Source of the DNA: an uncultured Phascolarctobacterium sp.
GTDB lineage: Bacteria; Bacillota; Negativicutes; Acidaminococcales; Acidaminococcaceae
DNA length: 50,587 nucleotides
Assembly: GCA_947629685.1 (NCBI GenBank)
Contig: CANREP010000013.1
Span: 1-50,587 of the forward strand
Reading direction: 5' to 3'
Shown: piece after piece, positions 42,606-50,040 of the stretch
Layout of the letters: every line of letters begins with the position of its first letter
Position numbering within the stretch: the first letter of the stretch is position 1
Position numbers and translations under genes: made by a program
The notes under the pieces: model-generated
What the model was told of the DNA's origin: nothing
Database searches by the model: none
Seen by the model: the letters and a program-made list of their open reading frames with translations, nothing else

Positions 42606-43166
42606 TCATTCCCCCGTGACGTACAGATAGATATTAAATACCGCCGTAAACTTAATATCACCTTTATTTTCGTCGCCTGTAATATTAACTTTATTTATAT
42701 TCACAAAGTTTTCACTTTTTTCCAGTTCATGCACGAATTTCAGCACACTGTAATAATTGCCTGCCAGCGTAATCCTGACCGGCTGACTTTTTAATTTTTT
42801 ATCGCCGTTATCAGTTTCGTTCAGCAACTTAATATCACTAATCGTGACGCCGCAGCTTTGCGCCTGCCGCTGCCACAGCGCCAGCTGTTCGCTGAAAACG
42901 ACCCGTACCGGCAGTCTGCGCTGCAGCTGTTCCAGCCTCTCGGTACGCTGGCGTAAGAACGCTTCGTAATCCTGATGCGCAGCGGCAAACTCCCGGTATT
43001 TACACAGTTCCCGCTGTAACAGCTCCTGCTGCCGCGCCTGTTCTCCCAGTTGATAAAACAACGGCGCAAGCAATAATTTATAGACCATAAAACATAGCGC
43101 TGCCGCGATAACCAGCTGCAGCCAGGCTTTTTTCTCTGCCGCAGCGTTTTCCAGTGACTCATTCAT
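42606..43166 (-). CDS. PilO-like type IV pilus / secretion assembly protein
   Basis: A 186-residue bitopic inner-membrane protein: helix at about 18-36, coiled coil (about 40-85, Arg/Glu/Gln rich), then a ferredoxin-like periplasmic domain (ITLAGNYYSVLKFVHELEKSENFVNI, cited in part). This is the PilO/GspM-type layout. It follows the PilM-PilN fusion and ends the module. ATG 43166 lies in the end of that gene, with GGAGCGGG upstream. Confidence 0.75.
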   Translation of the reverse strand: MNESLENAAAEKKAWLQLVIAAALCFMVYKLLLAPLFYQLGEQARQQELLQRELCKYREFAAAHQDYEAFLRQRTERLEQLQRRLPVRVVFSEQLALWQRQAQSCGVTISDIKLLNETDNGDKKLKSQPVRITLAGNYYSVLKFVHELEKSENFVNINKVNITGDENKGDIKFTAVFNIYLYVTGE

Positions 43167-44601
43167 TTTGCCCGCTCCCTTCGGCGACTGCCCGTACCGT
43201 GTAGCCAAGCAGTCCATTTGCCCGTTCTTCCTTGCTCTCTCTCAGTTCTACGCCTGTAAAACTGCCGCTGCCCTGTAACGAGGATATAAATTTTTCTAAT
43301 TCGCCCAGGCTCTCTGCCTTGCCGTAAAGAAATACTTCATGTTGACTCTCTCCCTGCTGTACCCTGTTCAGCCAACAGCCCTGCGGGATGGTACGTCCTA
43401 AAAGCTCCAAAAAACTGCCCCAGCCAAATTGCTTATTTTCCAAGGCAGCTATCCGGGCATCATATTCCCTGATGCTGCGTTCCGCGAGCTGCGCGGCTGC
43501 ATAACGCTGCCGCCAGACGTCCATAACGGCAATTTGCTGCTGTAATTTTTCTATCCTGCTGATTTGGTAAAGATTATAAGCATAAGCGCCGCACCAAACC
43601 GCAGCCGTAACAAGCAGCAAAGCGGCGGCAAGATAACGGGCCGCTTTAACTTTGCCTGTAGTTTCTCCGCTGCTGATAAAATTTATCCCATCATCGCCGT
43701 CAGCCAACAGCGCGCTACCTGCAGCCGTCAGAGCCGCTGCGGCACACTGCCTGCGTTCAGCATCATTCAAAAAGCCGCCCTGCCAGGACAACTTCCCGGT
43801 AAAATCGGCTGCCGCCAGGCAGTACTGCTGTCCGTACAACTCTCTGACTCCCTCCTGCCACGCAGCCAAAGCGACGCCGCCGTCCGTGTAAAAGATATTT
43901 CTTAGCTGAACGTTATATTTTTGCCAAACTGTTGCCGCCAAAGCAGCGACTTCTTTTTCTACGGCTGCCGTATCAGCATACACTTGAGCAGCAGCAGCCG
44001 GCAGCCCGTCGATAAAAGCAGTCAATTTCACTACGCCTTCCCGCTCTTTGGCAAGCAGGAAATTTCCCTGCCGCTGCTGCAAAAAGGCCGCCTGCGCAAG
44101 GGGCAGCACCGTAACCGCAGCTAATTTCAGCTGCAGTCTGCGGCTGAGCTCAAACAGCTGCGCCAGCACTTCCTGCGGCAAAGCGGCCAGCAGCACTGCC
44201 TGCATCCCCTCGGCTGGCGGCGCTGCCAAATAATCCAGACGATACGGTTTGCCTGCAAACGGCACATACTCTTCCGCTTCCCATTTCAACGCTTCCCGCA
44301 GCTCTGCCTGCGGCATCTGCGGCAAGACGAGCCGCTGCAGAAATACAGCGTCGCCATCCAGTACCAGGAGCAGCTTACCGACGGATGCCAGCTTGTTTTC
44401 TCTGAGCAGCTGCTCCAAAGCGTCCTGCAGTACCTCCGGCACAACAAGCGCTTCTGCCGCATCAGGCAGCGTTTTCTGCATTACTTTAAACACGCCGCTG
44501 CCTTTATCACCGACGACGGCTGCTGTCAGCTGCCTGCCGGTTACAGCAACGCAGAGACAATCATCTTTTCTTTTAAATCTCTCAACTATCTTCTTGATCA
44601 T
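43159..44601 (-). CDS. PilM-PilN fusion (GspL-like) pilus assembly protein
   Basis: A 480-residue protein: residues 1-310 resemble the actin-like PilM/GspL cytoplasmic domain (LLVLDGDAVFLQRLVLPQM, EALKWEAEEYVPF), one transmembrane helix lies at about 322-345, and the last 130 residues form a PilN-type periplasmic domain (coiled coil, then NRVQQGESQHEVFLYGKAES, cited in part). PilM and PilN are usually separate genes in type IV pilus loci, so this gene has the GspL-like fused form. It lies after the prepilin peptidase gene by 19 bases and overlaps pilO. Confidence 0.75.
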   Translation of the reverse strand: MIKKIVERFKRKDDCLCVAVTGRQLTAAVVGDKGSGVFKVMQKTLPDAAEALVVPEVLQDALEQLLRENKLASVGKLLLVLDGDAVFLQRLVLPQMPQAELREALKWEAEEYVPFAGKPYRLDYLAAPPAEGMQAVLLAALPQEVLAQLFELSRRLQLKLAAVTVLPLAQAAFLQQRQGNFLLAKEREGVVKLTAFIDGLPAAAAQVYADTAAVEKEVAALAATVWQKYNVQLRNIFYTDGGVALAAWQEGVRELYGQQYCLAAADFTGKLSWQGGFLNDAERRQCAAAALTAAGSALLADGDDGINFISSGETTGKVKAARYLAAALLLVTAAVWCGAYAYNLYQISRIEKLQQQIAVMDVWRQRYAAAQLAERSIREYDARIAALENKQFGWGSFLELLGRTIPQGCWLNRVQQGESQHEVFLYGKAESLGELEKFISSLQGSGSFTGVELRESKEERANGLLGYTVRAVAEGSGQNE

Positions 44602-44620
44602 GGCTTCTGTCCTTTTCCGT

Positions 44621-45313
44621 TTAATCGAATATAAAAAGCTGCCAGTAACAGCTCAACAACCCATTGCCCCATAACAGGGCTACTGCCGCCCCCAGGCACA
44701 AAAAAGGGCCGAAAGCAATAGCATCCCGCCGTTTCTTCCTCCCTGTCAGCAAAAACAGCGTACCTGCAATACCTCCTACAACAAAGGCCGTCAGCAGGCA
44801 CAGCAGGAGCTTGTCCAAACCCAGCCAAATACCTAAAACCGCTGTCAGCTTTACATCTCCCAGTCCCATACCGCCGCGGCTCAGCCAATACAGCGCGAAC
44901 ATAATGCCTGCACCGGCAATTAACCCTATAAATAAATCTGTCAGATTCTTCTGAAAATACCAGCTATAAAAAAATCCCGTTGCCGCCAGCAGCAGCGAGA
45001 CCTTATCTAAAAGCAGCTGACAATCGTAATCTATCAGCGCCTGCAACAGCAGGCAGCTCAGAAAAAGCCAACAGCAATAAAGTTCGTTCTGCGGCAGATA
45101 GAACACTCCTGCCAGAACAAAAAGCGCGCCTGTCACCGCAGCCGTCAGCAATAAGCGCCAACTGCTGCTCTCCGGCATTTTCTCTCCTTGCAGTACAAAA
45201 TCATCTCCCGCTTCTAAAGCTGTCAAGCGCACACGGCAAAAATCTATCAGCCACCCTGCCGCGCAGCCTGTAAGAAAATAAAGGAAAAACATCTTTGCAG
45301 CCTGCCAAGCCAA
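44621..45313 (-). CDS. pilD: Type IV prepilin peptidase (PilD family), short N-terminus
   Basis: A 230-residue inner-membrane aspartic protease with about seven helices. The catalytic aspartates lie in ALIDYDCQLLLD and GGMGLGDVKLTAVLG (GxGD motif). The N-terminal domain lacks the CxxC pairs of the zinc-bound methyltransferase domain, so it may cleave prepilins without methylating them. A TTG start at 45313 is chosen for GGAGGTG (45321-45327); the ATG at 45317 is out of frame. Its ribosome site lies only 3 bases after the T tract of the ppsA terminator. Confidence 0.85.
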   Translation of the reverse strand: MAWQAAKMFFLYFLTGCAAGWLIDFCRVRLTALEAGDDFVLQGEKMPESSSWRLLLTAAVTGALFVLAGVFYLPQNELYCCWLFLSCLLLQALIDYDCQLLLDKVSLLLAATGFFYSWYFQKNLTDLFIGLIAGAGIMFALYWLSRGGMGLGDVKLTAVLGIWLGLDKLLLCLLTAFVVGGIAGTLFLLTGRKKRRDAIAFGPFLCLGAAVALLWGNGLLSCYWQLFIFD

Positions 45314-45330
45314 CCATACACACCTCCGAC

Positions 45331-45367
45331 AAAAAAATACAAGGCTCCTGTTTGCACAGGAGCCTTG
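45331..45367 (-). terminator. Terminator of ppsA
   Basis: On the minus strand CAAGGCTCCTGT / ACAGGAGCCTTG with a 4-base loop, then TATTTTTTT. It is directly followed by the pilD ribosome site. Confidence 0.88.
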
Positions 45368-45383
45368 TTCATAAGCTCAGAGC

Positions 45384-47774
45384 TTATTTCCACTCTAAAT
45401 CTTCAACTTCTGCACGGCCGCGGCCGGTGAGAGCGTCAAGCATAACGCGCTGTTCAACCTGAGCAACGAGTTTCTTGGTGAATTTAACAGTATCCGGGTT
45501 TACGGAAATGCTGTCAATACCGCTCTTGATGAGGAATTCACAGAATTCAGGATATACGCTGGGAGCCTGACCACAGATGGAAACAGTCTTACCGTCCTTG
45601 TGAGCAACCTCGATCAGGTGACGTACAGCACGTTTAACAGCCAGGTTGCGTTCATCGTAGATATGAGAAACAGTATCGTTATCACGATCGCAGCCTAATA
45701 CGAGCATAGTCAGATCGTTAGAACCAATGGAATAACCATCAACATATTTATTAAATTGATCAGCCAGGATGATGTTGGAAGGAATCTCAGCCATCAGCCA
45801 TACTTTGAAATCCTTGCCGCGAGCCAGACCGCAGTCAGCCATGATCTTGGTAACTTTTTCGCATTCTTCCACGTTGCGGCAGAACGGAATCATAACATTC
45901 AGGTTTTTCAGGCCGAACTCTTCGCGTACTTTGCGTACAGCCATGCATTCCAGTTTGAATGCTTCAATGTATTTGGGGTCATAGTAACGGGAAGCGCCGC
46001 GCCAGCCAAGAAGTGCGGACGGTTCATAGGGCTCGAATTCGTCGCCGCCTTTCAGATCGCGGTATTCGCTGGATTTGAAATCGCTGAAACGCAGGGTAAC
46101 AGGTCTCGGTGCCATAGCCTGGCAAACCTGACGCATACCTTCAGCCAGCTGGTCGACAACTTTTTCCGGGTGGCCGGTCTTGATGAGATACAGAGGATGT
46201 TCATGGATATAAGTAGTCCAGATGAACTCTTCACGCATCAGGCCGATACCATCGCAAGGCAGTGTAGAATATTTTTCTGCCAGATCCGGGTCGCCCAGGT
46301 TCATATAAACCTTAGTGCCGGTGGGCGGGAAATACTCAGCCGCGGCAACAACCTGCTGAGCAGCCTGCTGCGGTTTTGCTTCTTCGATAATGCCTTCATA
46401 GACAACGCCATGAGTTGCGTCCACAGTTACGTCGATGCCGTCGGGAATAGTGGTGGTAGCAGCTTCACCGCGGCTCTTAGTACCTACGATACAGGGAATA
46501 CCCAGTTCGCGGCTGACGATGGAAGCATGGCAGGTCATTCCGCCGCTGTCGGTAACGATAGCTTTCGCTTTCTTCATAGCCGGTACCCAGTCAGGAGCGG
46601 TCATTTCAGTAACGAGGATTTCGCCTTCCTTAAATTCGTCGATACGGGAAGGATCGAGGATAACGTGTACTCTGCCGGAAACATTGCCCGGGCTGGCCGG
46701 CAGGCCTTTAACGATTACTTTGCGGTCAGCAGCTGCAGCTTTCGGAGCTTCATCTTTGGGAGCACCGCCGTTTTCCTTATTGCGGCGGCTCCATACGGTT
46801 TCAGGGCGGGCCTGGAGGATCCAGATCTTATTGTCGCGTTCATCAACGCCCCATTCCATATCCATGTAGCAGCCATAATGCTCTTCAATCTTCTTAGCAT
46901 AGCCTGCCAGTTCCAGAATCTGTTCGTCGGTCAGTTTCTGCTGGTTTTGTTCATCCAGCGGTACCATCTGCTCTTCGCAGTCGCCGCCGGCCTTACGTAC
47001 CAGTTTAACGTCCTGTACGTTAACATTCTTTTCGAGAATCTTATGTTCAGCTTTGGAAACGGTGTAGTTATCCGGGGTTACAGTACCTTGAACTACATAT
47101 TCGCCCAGGCCCCAGGCGCCTTCGATGAGGATGTTCTTGTCGTCGCCGGTAGCAACGTTAACGGTGAACATAACGCCAGCAGCTTTGGAGAATACCATCA
47201 TCTGTACAGCAGCGCTCAGCGCTACATCCAGATGGTCAAAGCCCTGTTTTTCACGATAGTATACGGCGCGGTCGGTAAAGCAGGAAGCATAGCATTCTTT
47301 AACTTTAGCGATAATGGTCTGCGCGCCCTGTACGTTCAGGTAGGTATCCTGCTGGCCTGCAAAGCTTGCGTCCGGCAGGTCTTCAGCAGTAGCGCTGCTG
47401 CGAACTGCAACATACGGCTGTTCGATACCCATTTTGTCGCCCAGTTCTTCATAAGCAGCCGCAATAGCGTCCTGCAGATCTTTAGGCATTTCTTTATCCA
47501 TGATAGCCTTGCGGATACGTGCGCATACGTCACGCAGCAAAGCGCTGTTTTCAACGTCGGTCAGTTCTGCGACAAGCGCACGAACTTCTTCTTGCAGACC
47601 GCTTTTTTCAAAGAAGTATCTGTAAGCATAAGCAGTGGTAGCAAAACCATAAGGCACCGGCACGTCGACTTTAGCAGTCATTTCGCCCAAAGAGGAGGAC
47701 TTACCGCCAACAATAGCCACGTCTTCTCGTTCCAACTGTTCGAACCAGAGAAGGAATTGATTTTCTTTTTCCAT
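45384..47774 (-). CDS. ppsA: Phosphoenolpyruvate synthase (pyruvate, water dikinase)
   Basis: A 796-residue enzyme that makes PEP from pyruvate with ATP to AMP and Pi, needed for gluconeogenesis from C4 acids. It follows E. coli PpsA (792 residues) along its length: GGKSSSLGEM, VRSSATAEDLPDASFAGQQ, GEYVVQGTVTPD, catalytic His416 in GGMTCHASIVSREL, and the C-terminal PEP domain with LRFSDFKSSEY, SIGSNDLTML and ICGQAPS. Thr414, two residues before the His, is the position phosphorylated by the PpsR regulator encoded at 24505. It is not PPDK, which has a different N-terminus. The palindrome over the -10 suggests CcpN-like control. Confidence 0.95.
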   Translation of the reverse strand: MEKENQFLLWFEQLEREDVAIVGGKSSSLGEMTAKVDVPVPYGFATTAYAYRYFFEKSGLQEEVRALVAELTDVENSALLRDVCARIRKAIMDKEMPKDLQDAIAAAYEELGDKMGIEQPYVAVRSSATAEDLPDASFAGQQDTYLNVQGAQTIIAKVKECYASCFTDRAVYYREKQGFDHLDVALSAAVQMMVFSKAAGVMFTVNVATGDDKNILIEGAWGLGEYVVQGTVTPDNYTVSKAEHKILEKNVNVQDVKLVRKAGGDCEEQMVPLDEQNQQKLTDEQILELAGYAKKIEEHYGCYMDMEWGVDERDNKIWILQARPETVWSRRNKENGGAPKDEAPKAAAADRKVIVKGLPASPGNVSGRVHVILDPSRIDEFKEGEILVTEMTAPDWVPAMKKAKAIVTDSGGMTCHASIVSRELGIPCIVGTKSRGEAATTTIPDGIDVTVDATHGVVYEGIIEEAKPQQAAQQVVAAAEYFPPTGTKVYMNLGDPDLAEKYSTLPCDGIGLMREEFIWTTYIHEHPLYLIKTGHPEKVVDQLAEGMRQVCQAMAPRPVTLRFSDFKSSEYRDLKGGDEFEPYEPSALLGWRGASRYYDPKYIEAFKLECMAVRKVREEFGLKNLNVMIPFCRNVEECEKVTKIMADCGLARGKDFKVWLMAEIPSNIILADQFNKYVDGYSIGSNDLTMLVLGCDRDNDTVSHIYDERNLAVKRAVRHLIEVAHKDGKTVSICGQAPSVYPEFCEFLIKSGIDSISVNPDTVKFTKKLVAQVEQRVMLDALTGRGRAEVEDLEWK

Positions 47775-47820
47775 GATTTTAGCTCCTTTGTGATATCATA
47801 TTCGGCTCGCGCCCTTAATA

Positions 47821-47857
47821 TAGTGTATACTATATCACATTTACGATGCTCATTCAA
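47821..47857 (-). promoter_or_regulatory. ppsA promoter with a CcpN-like palindrome over the -10
   Basis: On the minus strand TTGAAT (47857-47852), 17-base spacer, TATAGT (47834-47829). The plus-strand TAGTGTATACTA (47821-47832) matches the dcuB and ccpN-gene palindrome at 11 of 12 bases and covers most of the -10 and the start. The remaining gap to 48014 holds no gene. Confidence 0.6.
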
Positions 47858-48013
47858 GATATTTTACGCAAAAACTGCAATAAAATTTACAATTTTTATT
47901 TTGGACGCACGCCGTTATCTTTATATATTTTCTACCAAAATTATAATTTTCCTGCCGAGGCAGCATACGGCAAGGCATTAAGCACAGAAATATCTTACCG
48001 GCACAGCTTTGTC

Positions 48014-48041
48014 TTGCCAATAGCAGCAAAAATGATAAAAT
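48014..48041 (+). promoter_or_regulatory. Promoter of the small unknown gene
   Basis: TTGCCA (48014-48019), 16-base spacer, TAAAAT (48036-48041). Confidence 0.55.
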
Positions 48042-48068
48042 ATTAGTAGTAATTAAGGAGGAAGAAAC

Positions 48069-48296
48069 ATGATGCCTGCTATAAATATCTGCTCCGCACC
48101 AAGAGACTGCTGCGTGCCGCTCTTCTTTGACGACGGCCACGGCGACTACAACCGCAGCTACGAAAGAGATTACGACGATTTTGACTATGCGGATTATTCC
48201 ACCGACCACCGGGACAATAATTTCCGCAACTACGAAAAAAAGCGCCGCAAAACTAACAAAGAAATCATCGAAGATATGCTCAAACGCTGGGACTAA
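48069..48296 (+). CDS. Unrecognised small protein, acidic Tyr/Asp-rich centre with a basic tail
   Basis: A 75-residue protein that I do not recognise. Residues 1-20 contain two cysteines in APRDCCVP; residues 22-52 are rich in Asp, Tyr and Asn (DYDDFDYADYSTD); residues 53-75 are basic and helical (EKKRRKTNKEIIEDMLKRW). It has a strong AAGGAGG 7 bases before the ATG, a promoter and a terminator, so it is likely a real monocistronic gene. No signal peptide or membrane helix. It lies between divergent ppsA and convergent pepT. Possibly a nucleic-acid or metal-binding peptide; function unknown. Confidence 0.7.
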   Translation: MMPAINICSAPRDCCVPLFFDDGHGDYNRSYERDYDDFDYADYSTDHRDNNFRNYEKKRRKTNKEIIEDMLKRWD

Positions 48297-48297
48297 G

Positions 48298-48333
48298 AAA
48301 AAACCTGTAAAGAAATTTCTTTACAGGTTTTTT
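48298..48333. terminator. Bidirectional terminator between the small gene and pepT
   Basis: Stem AAAAAACCTGTAAAGA / TCTTTACAGGTTTTTT with a 4-base loop; T tract on both strands. Confidence 0.92.
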
Positions 48334-48350
48334 ATTCATATATTTACTTT

Positions 48351-49565
48351 TTATTTCTGCACCAGATTTACCAGCACTTCCGTAATCTTCGCCAGCGACT
48401 GCAGCGGCAGGTATTCAAAGCGCCCATGGAAATTATGTCCGCCGGTAAAAAGATTGGGACAGGGCAGTCCCATTTCCGAAAGTCTGGAGCCGTCGGTACC
48501 GCCGCGTACCGGCACGATGACCGGCTGTACGCCTGCCTGCAGCATGGCGTTTCGCGCCCGCTCGACAATCTCGTACACCGGCGTAATATATTCTTTCATA
48601 TTGCGATAGCAGTCTGTCAGCGTACATTCTACCGTGCCCGCGCCATATTTTTTATTCATAAAAGCAGCCAAATCAAGCAAAAACTGTTTGCGCTTGGCTA
48701 AAACCTCAGCATCATGGTCACGCAGGATCATATCGATTTCTACTTTATCCGTGCCGCCGTTAATGCGCAGCGTATGATAAAAGCCTTCATAGCCTTCGGT
48801 ATATTCCGGCCTTTCGCCTGCAGGCAGCGCCATCTGCCACTCGGCCGCCATAGTTACGGCATTGCGCATCTTATTCTTGCTGCTGCCTGGATGCACTGAT
48901 ATCCCGTGAAAAACCACATTAGCGTTGCAGGCGTTGAAGGTTTCGTAGTTCAGCTCGCCCAGCGCTCCGCCGTCGACGGTATAGGCAAAGTCCACTCTGA
49001 ATTTGTCCAACGGAAAATGCTCGGTACCTCTGCCGACTTCCTCATCAGGCGTAAAGCAGAGCACCACCTTGCCATGCAGGATCTCCGAATGCTGCAGCAA
49101 ATATTCGCAGGCCGATACAATAGCGCAGATGCCGGCCTTATCGTCAGCACCCAGCAATGTCGTGCCATCAGAAGTTATAATATCCTGCCCTATGTAATTG
49201 AGCAGCTCAGGAAACTCTTCCGGCGATAAAACATTTTCAGCATTCAGTCTGATATCGCTACCGTCAAAGTTACGGTGCACCTGCAGCTGCACATTGGCTC
49301 CGCTTGCTTCGCAGCTGGTATCCATGTGCGCCACCAGCCCTATCACCGGGCAGCAGCCGGTATTGGCAGGCAAGGTTGCCAGTACATAGCCATGTTCTGT
49401 TACCTCGACAGAGTACAATCCCAAATCTTTAAGCTCCTTGGCCAGAAAATCAGCCAGCACAAGCTGTTTGGCCGTACTGGGAAAACAGCTTGCTTTATCG
49501 TCAGAAGCCGTATCAAAAGCCACATAGCTTTGGAAACGCTGCAGCAGCTTTTCGTTATCCAACAT
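48351..49565 (-). CDS. pepT: Peptidase T (tripeptide aminopeptidase)
   Basis: A 404-residue cytoplasmic di-zinc M20 peptidase that removes N-terminal residues from tripeptides. Metal motifs are GLVAHMDTS (His, then Asp), GADDKAGICAI (bridging Asp), FTPDEEVGRG (Glu pair), and GGTDGSRLS; FTGGHNFHGRFEY holds the last His. E. coli PepT has 408 residues. ATG 49565 has GGAAGTG; two GTGs upstream in frame lack a site. It lies after folK, whose 3' end it overlaps, in a folP-folK-pepT operon. Confidence 0.93.
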   Translation of the reverse strand: MLDNEKLLQRFQSYVAFDTASDDKASCFPSTAKQLVLADFLAKELKDLGLYSVEVTEHGYVLATLPANTGCCPVIGLVAHMDTSCEASGANVQLQVHRNFDGSDIRLNAENVLSPEEFPELLNYIGQDIITSDGTTLLGADDKAGICAIVSACEYLLQHSEILHGKVVLCFTPDEEVGRGTEHFPLDKFRVDFAYTVDGGALGELNYETFNACNANVVFHGISVHPGSSKNKMRNAVTMAAEWQMALPAGERPEYTEGYEGFYHTLRINGGTDKVEIDMILRDHDAEVLAKRKQFLLDLAAFMNKKYGAGTVECTLTDCYRNMKEYITPVYEIVERARNAMLQAGVQPVIVPVRGGTDGSRLSEMGLPCPNLFTGGHNFHGRFEYLPLQSLAKITEVLVNLVQK

Positions 49566-50040
49566 TATTATCACTTCCACTTTGTTTTAATAAATCGTCT
49601 TTCAGCTGTGCAATAGTCTTTTTGAGGACAGGATGCAGCAAATCCGGCGCAATTTCTGCCAGCGGCAGCAGTACAAAATCCCTGTTCTGCATGTCTGGAT
49701 GCGGCAGCGTCAATTTATCGCCTGTTATACAGATATTTTCATACAGCAGCAAGTCAAGGTCGATATTGCGCTCGCCCCAATGGCGCAGGCGCACGCGCCC
49801 CATCCGCTGTTCCGTCGCCAGCAGCAGCTCAAGCAGCTCCAACGGCGCCAGTTGCGTTTCCACGCAGCAGACGCCGTTTAAAAAGGCGGGCTGGTCGGTT
49901 ACGCCGTAAGGCTCCGTTTCAATAAAAGAAGAAACTTTTACAATCTTGATTCCCTGTTCAGCCAATAAATGCAGCGCCTGCTGCAAGTTCTGCTGCCTGT
50001 CACCCAAATTGCTGCCAAGCGCTATATACGCTCTGGACAT
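49555..50040 (-). CDS. folK: 2-Amino-4-hydroxy-6-hydroxymethyldihydropteridine pyrophosphokinase (HPPK)
   Basis: A 161-residue pyrophosphokinase that activates the pterin for folate synthesis with ATP. Motifs: ALGSNLGDR at the start, FIETEPYGVTDQPAFLNGV, RWGERNIDLDLLLY-type core (written here HWGERNIDLDLLLY) with the metal Asp pair, and LPHPDMQNRDFVLLPL. GGAGGC precedes the ATG. It overlaps the folP 3' end, the classic folate gene order. Confidence 0.95.
   Translation of the reverse strand: MSRAYIALGSNLGDRQQNLQQALHLLAEQGIKIVKVSSFIETEPYGVTDQPAFLNGVCCVETQLAPLELLELLLATEQRMGRVRLRHWGERNIDLDLLLYENICITGDKLTLPHPDMQNRDFVLLPLAEIAPDLLHPVLKKTIAQLKDDLLKQSGSDNNVG

Noticed and set aside
44598-44888. Small open frame inside the pilD 3' end
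   Set aside because: Overlaps pilD and has no ribosome site or domain.
45384-47774. Pyruvate phosphate dikinase (ppdK)
   Set aside because: The length, N-terminus and LRFSDFKSSEY/SIGSNDLTML motifs match PEP synthase.
45756-47981. A 741-residue open frame antisense to ppsA
   Set aside because: It is a shadow of the strongly supported ppsA frame, has no ribosome site and no recognisable domains.
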